Of a DNA stretch of 64,000 bases, positions 55,881 to 64,000 are shown piece by piece. A program made the translations under genes and the position numbers. Location of the stretch: the NCBI RefSeq assembly GCF_949987535.1, contig NC_080078.1, forward strand, positions 47,022,207-47,086,206, given 5' to 3'. The stretch is from Balaenoptera acutorostrata (taxonomy: Eukaryota > Chordata > Mammalia > Artiodactyla > Balaenopteridae). Under the pieces are notes generated by a model. That model worked only from the letters and a program-made list of their open reading frames with translations, was not told the origin of the DNA and did not search any database. How positions within the stretch are numbered: the stretch's first letter is position 1; each line of letters starts with the position of its first letter.

Positions 55881-57227
55881 AGTAAATAGCGCTATAAGCG
55901 GAACTTGTCTGATAACCTCTCTGCTCTTGACTTTTCTGGTTCTTTCTTGCTGTTTTTGAACTGTTTGGTTTGTGCTTTTGTAACTGCTGTTGACTGTAGT
56001 CTTTGCCCCTTTCCTGGTGGCAGAAGATGGGGACAGAGCAGCCTGCTGTTTGTGATGGTTCCCACCCTGTCAACCTTGAAAAGAACAACCTAACAAGGGA
56101 ATGAGACCTGGAATGGGGTGTTTATCCCAACTCTCCCCTAGCCTGGCGGAGACAGGTCATCTTCTCTTTTCCATGTTTCTGGCTTGCTTCTTCCTCTCAC
56201 ATTTAGAATGGGAACATCAAGAGTAGAGTCTAGAAAAGAGCTGGCCTCAACTCCAGCCCCTAATCCTCAGGAATGCTGAGGATCACAAAGGTTTACCAGT
56301 TCTCCAGAATGGAGACAGAATAGGGATTTGGAACCAATGCCATAAAGAGGGTTTCTTTTTCTGTATGCCCCTATGTTTATATCCCAATAACCCAGTGCAC
56401 TGATGGGTGATGAGAAATCATTCAAGGATGTGGAATCCTCTTAGAGTCCTCGCAAAGACCTGACACCAAGAGCGGCCATAGACCCCTAAGGGAGAGGATG
56501 CTGGTGTCCTATCATGGCTGAAACTCTATGTGGCAGCCTAGAATGAGTTTAAACTGATTCATGGAGATAATAAACAGTTTTATGAGCCAACCAGATGATG
56601 GAATTGTGGAATCCACTAATGGTGATTATCCTAACAATCTAACTGCTTCACATTCACACTGAGTGACTAATGCTCCATTGATCCTTCCTATCGCCAAAAT
56701 AGTCACCTACCGCACGACAACCAATTCTGTCCATATTTGTAAATACAGTATGTTTAACTTTAGTTACATGTCTATATATGTTTCTTCTCTCTCTCTGATA
56801 ACATAAATCATGTGTTTCTCACCTCTATACCAGCAACAGTGTCATGAATATAGTAAGTGAGCAAAAATTATTTATAGAAAAAAGGACATAGCAATTCAAG
56901 GGCACAAATAAAGAGGATGCTGACCTTTTTGGCCACATCTACCCATGGAGGTTGTAATTACTTCTAGAAAGTTCACTTCAGGCATAAGAGATAACACTCT
57001 AGTAGTTTAGGGTTTGAACAGTGTCTAGGGTCTGGAAAAAAGACTTAAAATTAGGACTTCTTCTACTTTTGTCTTTTTCAATGTCTCCTCTTTTAGGTCC
57101 TTCCAACCTGAATGATTTTCTATCCCAGCATTTTACTAGAGCAGATGATGCAATTATCAGGCCAGTTAATAATTCAATGATTACGATAGTACTATTAATT
57201 GTAGCTTTAGTGTTACAACACTAATAC
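55881..57227. other. Single-copy DNA
   Basis: No gene or repeat family recognised. Confidence 0.45.
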
Positions 57228-57440
57228 CACATTTGGCACTTACCATGTGTAAGGCACTTTACCTATAGTAATGTATTTAATTCCCATGGCAAACCTATGG
57301 AAGATTGTATTTTTGCCCATTATTACAACCATTTTATAAGTGAGGAAACTGGAAAAGAAAGGGTAGATGAATCACTCAAGGTCTCACAGCTAAGTAAGAA
57401 GAGCTGGGAGGTCACAAAACTCAAAGTCAATGAAATAGAC
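57228..57440 (-). repeat. MIR SINE, nearly full length
   Basis: tggcacttaccatgtgtaag, gcactttacctatagtaatg, ttaattcccatggcaaacc, ccattttataagtgaggaaa, ctcaaggtctcacagctaag, gagctgggaggtca: a clear reversed MIR. Confidence 0.85.
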
Positions 57441-57469
57441 ACCGAGCATTCACCCATTTAACATTTATG

Positions 57470-57560
57470 GGTTCCCATATTGATTATGGACCTGAAAGTC
57501 CATGACAAAGTAAAGTAAGATTTTGCAGATGCCCTTAATTTGGACAGTGCTCACTGTGAG
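57470..57560 (+). repeat. Possible MLT1-like LTR fragment
   Basis: tgattatggacctgaaagtc, taagattttgcagatgccc, ttaatttggac resembles the MLT1 segment around ggactttgcagatgtgatta. It holds the right copy of the exact 28-bp repeat (57497-57524). Confidence 0.35.
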
Positions 57561-58304
57561 GCTGACATAGATGTCACCCAGCTAGTGAGTAAACCCCATC
57601 ATCCACTCAGCAGTCATTTCTCAGCACACCTTTTCATTCTCGTTTTGATTTTTCCTGTATCACTGACTGTAGTAAACATTCTTGTTCTACTAAGAAAAAA
57701 TGATCACTTAAAAAGAAAATTGTAGTGAGAGATGAAATGATAGTTAACTGTGATATGAACATATACATGCAAAATACATGACTCTCAGTGGAAATATGAA
57801 GCAAGAAAAGTCGGAACAAACACTAACATTTCCAAACTCTCAAATTTGGGATTTAGTGAAGTTTGTGAGAATTATTCTTTGTGACTATAAAGAGTTTATT
57901 GAACAACAGCCTCAGTAAGAAAAAGACTTTTTGTAAATCATCATGTAGCCTATGACACATCCCCACAGTCTTTGCTCATATCTTCATCGACGTTAACATC
58001 CCTCATGGCAAACTTCTCTTCAGTGCATTTCCCTCCCTGAGTCTTAGACCTGTGCTGTCATCCTTCACGGGGCTTCAAAAGTAAGCTGTAAACAAACGCA
58101 TATGCCAAGAGAGCCCCACCTTTAAATTGTCTATTGTCTCTCCATTACTCATGACATTGACTCCTAAAATGCATTGCCCTTGACCCTATCAGTAAAAGAA
58201 TGCATTGAACTCCCCCCACAAACTATATACCTGTGTTATTGTACTTGTATGACATACACATACATATAAAGCTTTACCAAAAATCAAAACAAAACTTTTC
58301 TTTA
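57561..58304. other. Single-copy DNA
   Basis: Nothing recognised. Confidence 0.4.
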
Positions 58305-58510
58305 AAAAACAGGGGATTAAGACATATAAACTACTATGTATGAAATAAATAAGCTACAAGGATATATTGTACAGCACAGGGAATATAGCCAATATTTTAT
58401 AATAACTATAAATGGAGTATAATCTATAAAAATTTTGAGTCGCTATATTGTACACTTTAAACATATAATATTGTAAATCAACTATACCTCAATTAAAATA
58501 GAATACAAAA
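58305..58510 (+). repeat. Artiodactyl/old LINE-1 3' end
   Basis: ggggattaagacatataaac, tactatgtatgaaataaa, ggatatattgtacagcac, agggaatatagccaatattt, tataaatggagtataatc, ttgtaaatcaactatacctc, aattaaaat. A familiar L1 end, 5'-truncated. Confidence 0.8.
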
Positions 58511-58589
58511 AATAACATAAAAATATACATTTTAATATTTTCTTCTTGTGCCTCCATGGATCATTTTATGCACCTTCATGTGGAGACAG

Positions 58590-59125
58590 CTGACTCCTTA
58601 GCCTGGCATATGTTCCAGCCCCCTGGTCATTCTGCCACCTCACCTCTTGTCCCACTTTTATGCTATAATAAAACCAAACTGTTTGCAACTCCCCACACAC
58701 ACCTTTGTTTTTTGTCTCTGTGCCTTTGTTCAAGCTGTTCCTTCCTCTTATCATTTTCTCTTCATTCTACGTTTCTCTTTAACCTTTTGGAGTGTGTTAG
58801 CCAACCTATATTCCATAAATTATTAAATGACAATTGCACCTCCAGGCTGGGCAAGGAAAACTCTAAGCTTCCGTAGCACTTTTGTCACTTTCCTTTACTG
58901 CACTATATTCTCAACAACTGTTCTGTGTCTTGTCCCTGCTGGTTCATGAGCTCCTTCCTTGAAGGCAGAAATTGTGTCTATTTCGTCTACATATCATCAG
59001 TGCCGGGATAGCACTGAATAAAGAATAGGCACTTACTGCATGTTTCTGGGTGGGGTGGGAGGAATGAATGGGTGGATGGTTGAATGAATATTCATTCACT
59101 GAATGAATGAATGACACCATGAAAG
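58590..59125 (+). repeat. L2 LINE 3' end, long
   Basis: ctccttagcctggcatatg, tgtgcctttgttcaagctg, tccttcctcttatcattttc, tcatgagctccttccttg, gaaggcagaaattgtgtcta, gaataggcacttactgc, then a GAATGAAT-type tail with a perfect 18-bp palindrome at 59081-59098. The 106-codon plus frame over it is repeat-derived. Confidence 0.75.
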
Positions 59126-59149
59126 GAAACACAATATGGTAAGGTAAAG

Positions 59150-59370
59150 GAGACATAGCATGAATTTGGAGCCAGACTGCCTGAGTTCTAAATCCTGCTC
59201 TACCACGTTCTTGCTGTGTAATCTTGGCTGGGTGATTTAATCTCTCCAAGCCTCAGTTGCCTTATCTGTAAAATAGGGGTCATATAACAATACCTAGTTC
59301 ACAGGATTGCTTTCAGGATTAAAGGAGCTAACATATGAAGACTTCTCAGCACAAAGTACCACCTTAATAA
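59150..59370 (+). repeat. MIR SINE, nearly full length
   Basis: gaatttggagccagactgcc, tgagttctaaatcctgctc, taccacgttcttgctgtgta, atcttggctgggtgatttaa, tctctccaagcctcagttgc, cttatctgtaaaatagggg, aggattaaaggagctaac: the best-preserved MIR in the window. Confidence 0.9.
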
Positions 59371-59723
59371 AATTCAGTGATTCTCTGTCAATCAATGTGA
59401 AAGCTCTTCCCTTGCTTTTATGTTAGAGAGAAATTCAAGTTTGGGGTTTATCTGAGGAATTAGTTCCTGTTTTGACAAGGTGCTTTCATTGCAAGACAGG
59501 TATGGATTTTGACAACAGATATTTTAAATGATACACCTATGAGTTAATAAATAATAATGATGAATCTACCTTTGACTTACCTCAGGAGTGTGCTGACAGG
59601 ATTAAGTGAATAATAACATGATCCTAAGAGCTCAGAAGTATGGGACGGTCCAGTGTGAATCATACAAGAAATGTCGAGGGGGAGGAGCAGGAGGAGGTGA
59701 GGTACTATGGATCTAATGGCTTG
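59371..59723. other. Single-copy DNA
   Basis: Nothing recognised. Confidence 0.4.
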
Positions 59724-59738
59724 AAAAAAATGTTGACT
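59724..59738. repeat. Target-site duplication, left copy (SINE 3)
   Basis: aaaaaaatgttgact, 15 bp, repeated exactly at 60036-60050. Confidence 0.9.
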
Positions 59739-60035
59739 TGGGCTTCCCTGGTGGCGCACTGGTTGAGAATCTGCCTGCCAATGCAGGGGACACGGGTTTG
59801 AGCCCTGGTCTGGGAAGATACCACGTACCGCGGAGCAACTGGGCCCGTGAGCCACAACTACTGAGCCTGCGCATCTGGAGCCTGTGCTCCACAACAAGAG
59901 AGGCCACGATAGTGAGAGGCTCGTGCACCGCGATGAAGAGTGGCCCCCACTCGCCGTAACTAGAGAAAGCCTTCGCACAGAAACGAAGACCCAACACAGC
60001 CATAAATAAATAAATAAATAAATAAATAAAATTTT
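59739..60035 (+). mobile_element. CHR-type tRNA-Glu SINE, full length
   Basis: Begins tgGGCTTCCCTGGTGG, with an A box (TGGCGCACTGG) and a B box carrying a CpG-to-TpG change (GGGTTTGAGCCC). The body then matches the SINE at 1900-2212 but with more CpG sites lost, followed by cgaagacccaacacagcc and an AAAT tail of about 35 bp. The 15-bp target-site duplication is perfect. The 186-codon minus frame and 73-codon plus frame across it come from the SINE and are not genes. Confidence 0.95.
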
Positions 60036-60050
60036 AAAAAAATGTTGACT
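60036..60050. repeat. Target-site duplication, right copy (SINE 3)
   Basis: Exact 15-bp repeat of 59724-59738. Confidence 0.9.
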
Positions 60051-61319
60051 AGAAGGGAATATTAGGCATTCTTTTGTAATTTGCATTATATGGGCTTGTG
60101 AGCAGCAAATAACACTTCCGAAAGCCATGTCTACCATTATGGAGCATGTGCATGTGATTTCAAAATTAGCTCGCCTGCTAAGTTACCTCTTAATCCAATG
60201 AAGTGTAACAAAACTGAAGGAGGGTGTACGAGGCATTAAACAGATGTTTCTTAGAAATAAAGACCTAACCATGCATTTAGCCCATCTTCAATCCCACTTA
60301 TTCTATATTTACATGGTTTGCCTTATTAGTTCCAGCTTACTTTTAATACCTTAACAGAGCAGGTCTTCTTAAGTTTTGAGAGACGTTTCCTTACGGGAGT
60401 CACGAGGTTTCTTCCCACCTATTTTATCCCTGATACAAACATTTTTTTAAAAGAACGTTTTCATAATATTTGTCTTTCCCCTGCCGGATTTTTTTTTTTT
60501 TCTGTTTTTCTTTTTTAAAAAACTCAGACTGTTTCCTTGTAAGCTGAGGCAGTGAGCTTTCCTGAGTTTTCAGAGAAAATGATTAGCCGTACAGAGAAAA
60601 CTCCTCAATTCATTTCTTTGGACCATCTTCAACATATAGCTGACCACCCTAGAATCTCTGGAAATGCTCAGATAATTGGAGAAAAGTGACATGGCAGAAT
60701 ACATTATCATGACACAATGTCTAGACAGTGACTAAAACACAGAAGCAGCAGGAAAATTCCACATACATCTCTGCAGTGAATGAGGGGCCTGGGGCTCTGT
60801 AATGACACGGTGGCCCTCTTGCCTCGGGGTCATGAGCTGTAATTTCATACAACGTAGGAGGCAACCATACACCATTCTAGTGTAGTGGCTGTTCTATGGT
60901 TCAGGTAAAAGGCATGCATGGTCCAAGTCAAATCCTTGGTAAGCAATTTACATCCCAAGGACTCTACAGCTCCACCTAGAGGCAGGAGGGGCATCTGGTC
61001 TGGCATTCCCAGAAGAAATCCAGGGTCTTCCCTGACTTTGCATGTTGACCTCCCTCTTGCCCTCCTGACCCAGACAGGGCTAAAACATCCCAAGACAGGC
61101 AAAGTGGGTCTGTGATCAGAGCAGCAGGCCCTTTTGACCTCCAGCCAAATGCAGGCATTCAAGCCTCAGGCATGAGAAACGATAGCAAAGGTAGAGTTTA
61201 CTTAAAAACAACAAAATAAGGCACAAACTTCCCTCCAGCTCAAAGACGATCACTTCTTTTGAGTCACTAAGATGCACTTTAAACATGATTACGTTGGAGA
61301 AAGTGGAGAGGAAAGCATC
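60051..61319. other. Single-copy DNA
   Basis: A poly-T tract lies near 60489-60501. The overlapping frames on both strands at 60845-61162 have no recognised domain. No gene called. Confidence 0.45.
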
Positions 61320-61480
61320 CAAGAGTAAGAGGTTCTTGAACTGGAAAAAGCTAGTTCTAAGGATGAACTTTGGAGTCAAATTCTGGGTATATTTGGAAAA
61401 ATTAACTACTCTAAGCCTGATTAAACAAACTTTTATAAAAATAAAACACTCATTAGAGTACATAGTGAATCAAAGCAAAT
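61320..61480 (+). repeat. MIR-like SINE fragment, degraded
   Basis: agaggttcttgaactggaaa, ggatgaactttggagtcaaa, ttctgggtatatttgg, then a long A-rich tail region. Weak but in the MIR order. Confidence 0.4.
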
Positions 61481-61969
61481 TCTCAATAGAAACTATTATA
61501 ATCATTAGTAGTACTAAGACTAAGGAGTATTTACGTAAGAAAAGAGGAGGAACAGTGAAATGAGGAGAGCTGGGGTGAATGCAGGCACCATACAATGTCT
61601 GACAATTACTAGGATCCTCCCTGGGTTCTGGGAATAAGAAAAAGAAGGGAGAAGACTTCAACCCTAGCTTTATAGCCCACCAAGGAGCCCTTGACAGGGA
61701 CTTTAAGAACAATTATATTACTGGGTGTGTGGCGAGGTTTAGATGCTTTGGGGGTGAAAGTAATGTCCTTAGACCAGGTTCCCATCTCAGCCCCCATCTC
61801 ATCATCTAGTAGCTGTGTGACTGTGGAAGAGTTACTTTCCCTCTGTGAGAGTCAACGAGGATGCAGAAAGGGCTAGTTCCTTCCCTCCTGAGAAACAGAA
61901 TCCCCCATTTGATTTAGGTAAGCACATTGTTGCCCTCAGTTACTTTCGTCAGCTTCTCTCCCAAGTAGG
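61481..61969. other. Single-copy DNA, possible MIR trace
   Basis: 61790-61870 (catctagtagctgtgtgact, gaagagttactttccctctg) resembles the MIR core. The rest is unrecognised. Confidence 0.4.
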
Positions 61970-62285
61970 TATAGTAAGTGTCTATATTCCGACCAATGAG
62001 ACATAATCCAAAATGTTGTGGGAACCAGTAGGAAACTTCTTAAAGGGAAGGAGGCATTGCCCTTTTCATTCCTTCCTCCATCTTCTTGCCTAGAAACAGA
62101 AGTGATGGCTGGACCCCTCGCAGTCACGTTGGACATGAAGATGGTAGAGCAGATGACAGTAGAACCCCAATAACAGTCCTGAAATTCTTCTACACGAGAG
62201 AAACACAAATTTCTATCTTGTTTAAGACACTGCTATTGAGATTTTCTGTTACATGCAGCCAAATCTAAGTTACAACTAAGGCAGA
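61970..62285 (+). repeat. MLT1-like (MaLR) LTR
   Basis: ttccgaccaatgagacataa, gggaaccagtaggaaactt, cttccatcttcttgcc-like text, gatggctggacccctcgcag, gacatgaagatggtagagca, gtttaagacactgctattg, gttacatgcagccaaatcta. The order fits an ancient LTR of the MLT1 class; subfamily uncertain. Confidence 0.5.
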
Positions 62286-62364
62286 TATAAAAATGGTATG
62301 GATCCAATAAGGTTTTTGCAGTGATTTAACAGGCTAAGCCAGGTAAGTGGCTACCGTAGGTATG

Positions 62365-62880
62365 CTTTCATATATTCATAAATCTATTCATTCATTAAAT
62401 ATGTATCACATCTACTCTGTTCCAAACCATCTCCTTGGCACTGAAAACACAATGGTGTATAAGATTGTAAGGTCTGGGCCATTAAGAGATCATATTCCAG
62501 GGAAGAGACGGATGATAAACACGCAAAGAAATAAGTCAATCTAACAGAGAATGATACCCCACAGAAGAAAATTAATGGAGTTATGGTGTAGAAAGTAATG
62601 GAATGAGGGAAAGTGCTTTACATTGGTCTAAGATAGTCTCTTTGAGGAAGTGACATTTCGACTGACATCAGAATGAGAAGAAGCGAGTGGCTACGGATTT
62701 GGAGGAATCACTATCCAGGTGGAGGAAACAGTACATTGAAGGGCATTGAAGCAGGATGGCACTTAGTATGGGATCAAAGAAGGCTTCCTGGCTGCAGCTT
62801 GGAGAACAAGGTTGAGGGTAGGAGTGGTGATTGAGGTGGGCACAGGCCAGATCATATAAGACCCTGAACAATTAGTAGAA
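62365..62880 (-). repeat. L2 LINE 3' region, long
   Basis: ctattcattcattaaatatg, ctccttggcactgaaaacac, agagacggatgataaacac, gtctctttgaggaagtgac, atttcgactgacatcag, atccaggtggaggaaacag, gatcatataagaccctg. A reversed L2 of about 500 bp, among the better preserved in the window. Confidence 0.7.
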
Positions 62881-63406
62881 GAGGTGCTCATTAATATACA
62901 TCATGGGAGTAGGAACTGTAAAATCCTGGTCACTCCCAAATCCATGATTTGTACAAACAAGCACCATCAAATGTTTCTGTACTTATTTCTCACAATGTTG
63001 AGAATCTTCTTCTCCAGTTAAAACTAGGTGGATAAATATCCCAACAAGATGTGCAGTTGGTGGCAAAGTGCTGTGAGTTTATATAGATCCACGCATGGCT
63101 GGATCCAGTGAGGAGGACCCCAGCCTTCAAGATCCAGCTATTGACGATGTCTGAGGCAGTGAGTTGGAAGGCAAGTCATGACTTGTACAGTGAGCCCAAA
63201 CAGTGTGTCACATACGTGCATGTGTGTATGGGGAAGGGTACAATGTGCTTCAGAGAGGAAAGTGGAGGTTAAACAGAGCAAACACACACACATACACAGG
63301 ATAGGATGGAGATACTACAGAGCCCAGCAACTGCTCTGGGGAGAAATGTTCTGGCACAGAGAGGATTACTGGTATTTTGTTTTGTTTTTCTGTTTTGTTT
63401 TGGGGT

Positions 63407-63437
<31 letters not shown>

Positions 63438-63567
63438 GCAGGTACACAGGCACATGATTCCCTCCTTCCCTCTCTATTTTAGTCTAACCACAAATCAGAG
63501 AGAAAAACAACTTAATGATGTGAAATTTTGCTTTACTGCAGGGGAAACGGGCACGGATGTCCCTTAC
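62881..63567. other. Single-copy DNA with GT tract
   Basis: A (GT)n microsatellite lies at about 63404-63437. Otherwise nothing recognised. Confidence 0.45.
63404..63437. repeat. (GT)n microsatellite
   Basis: ggtgtgtgagtgtgtgtgtg and onward, about 34 bp with one interruption. Confidence 0.95.
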
Positions 63568-63629
63568 CTGGGGAAATTGATACTGTACCATTAAATGAAC
63601 ACTCACAGAAGGTTGAATCTGCAAACCAC
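63568..63629 (-). CDS. Candidate 62-bp internal exon on the minus strand
   Basis: On the minus strand a pyrimidine-rich tract (TTCTTTAACTTTGCCTATTAG) ends at AG (63631-63630). A 62-bp block follows, ending CCCCAG, and then a strong donor GTAAGG (63567-63562). Two of three frames are open. The one ending in a full codon (starting GLQIQPSVSVHLMVQYQ) is in phase 0 at its 3' end, as required to join the candidate terminal exon at 1241. No domain is recognised in 20 residues. The splice signals are good, but similar chance pairs exist in the window, so this is a weak call. If real, the intron to the terminal exon would be about 62 kb and would contain both L1 copies in the sense direction. Confidence 0.22.
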
Positions 63630-63637
63630 CTAATAGG

Positions 63638-64000
63638 CAAAGTTAAAGAAGAGTGAGAATGGGAAATGGTTGCTGGGATCGATTCCAGACCCACTTGCTT
63701 TATGATGCTTGTAATTGTTTGTTCAAGGGTTCCTGTATGGATTGTTTTTCCATGATACTATCTATCTTTTCTGAGATAAAGGAGGACAGAATGCTGAACT
63801 ATTGCCATGGTCCCCTCCATTGTTCAGAAATGAGCTGCACTGATTTCAAAGCTTCTATTATTTTGCGGCTCCAGTGATCACCAGACATGGAATCTTTTGT
63901 GAGCCTGGGGGAGCTTGACTTTTCTTATGCTCTTCTTTCTTGTCTCCCCACAAACACTCAGCAGACAGGAAAGAAAATAGGCTTTCCAAAGTTGCCTCTG
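63638..64000. other. Single-copy DNA to the window end
   Basis: No gene or repeat recognised. A 74-codon plus frame at 63653-63877 has no family features. Confidence 0.4.

Noticed and set aside
59577..60137. 186-codon minus-strand open frame
   Set aside because: It runs antisense through the CHR SINE at 59739-60035; the SINE body lacks stops in this frame. The same false protein arises at 1950-2264.

Overview
The window looks like mammalian nuclear DNA, most likely from a whale or dolphin. Three well-preserved copies and one fragment of a tRNA-Glu-derived SINE of the CHR type (found in cetaceans, hippos and ruminants) are present. Two near-full-length LINE-1 copies carry the body plan of young L1 in cetartiodactyls. 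I saw no ruminant BovB/Bov-tA, pig PRE-1 or primate Alu. Older layers (MIR, L2, hAT-type MITEs, MLT1-like LTRs, L1M 3' ends) are those shared by all placental mammals. The cetacean assignment is an inference; naming the species would need an alignment.

No complete host gene is visible. The window reads as intergenic or deep-intronic DNA. The best coding candidate is a terminal exon on the minus strand (1050-1241). It has a plausible 3' splice site at its edge, an open frame of 63 codons ending in a stop, and an AATAAA signal about 180 bp downstream. A second candidate, a 62-bp exon near the other end (63568-63629, minus), has strong splice sites and is phase-compatible with the first. If both are real, most of the window is one long intron of a minus-strand gene. 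This is unproven, because exon-like chance patterns occur elsewhere in the window. I could not name the gene.

Layout: 1-8.8 kb is mostly single-copy DNA with one young SINE (1900-2212), TA and GT microsatellites, MIR traces and a hAT-type MITE. 8.8-14.8 kb holds L1 copy A (minus), inserted in a MER5A-like element and flanked by a 13-bp target-site duplication. 15-21.9 kb is a mosaic of hAT MITEs, L2 and MIR. 21.9-27.3 kb is a quiet, AT-rich, mostly single-copy stretch. 27.3-34.9 kb holds ancient repeats, a CHR SINE (29359-29653), MER20-like and L2 pieces and an L1M end. 35-44.5 kb includes MIR, L1M, a SINE/L1 fragment pair, and an ERV solo LTR nested in an MLT1-like LTR (about 40.2-41.16 kb). 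44.6-50.4 kb holds L1 copy B (minus), nested in an L2 with a 14-bp target-site duplication. 50.4-64 kb is single-copy DNA with two L1 3' ends, L2, MIR, a third SINE (59739-60035) and an MLT1-like LTR.

Both L1 copies are dead: each ORF carries stops, frameshifts or deletions. The most useful oddities are about 90 bp of extra sequence inside the target-site duplications at the 5' end of L1 A (a 5' transduction candidate), an exact 28-bp duplication 4.5 kb apart (53000/57497), a perfect 15-bp hairpin in the ERV LTR, and a GC-rich 310-bp block interrupting an L2. No new gene system was found.
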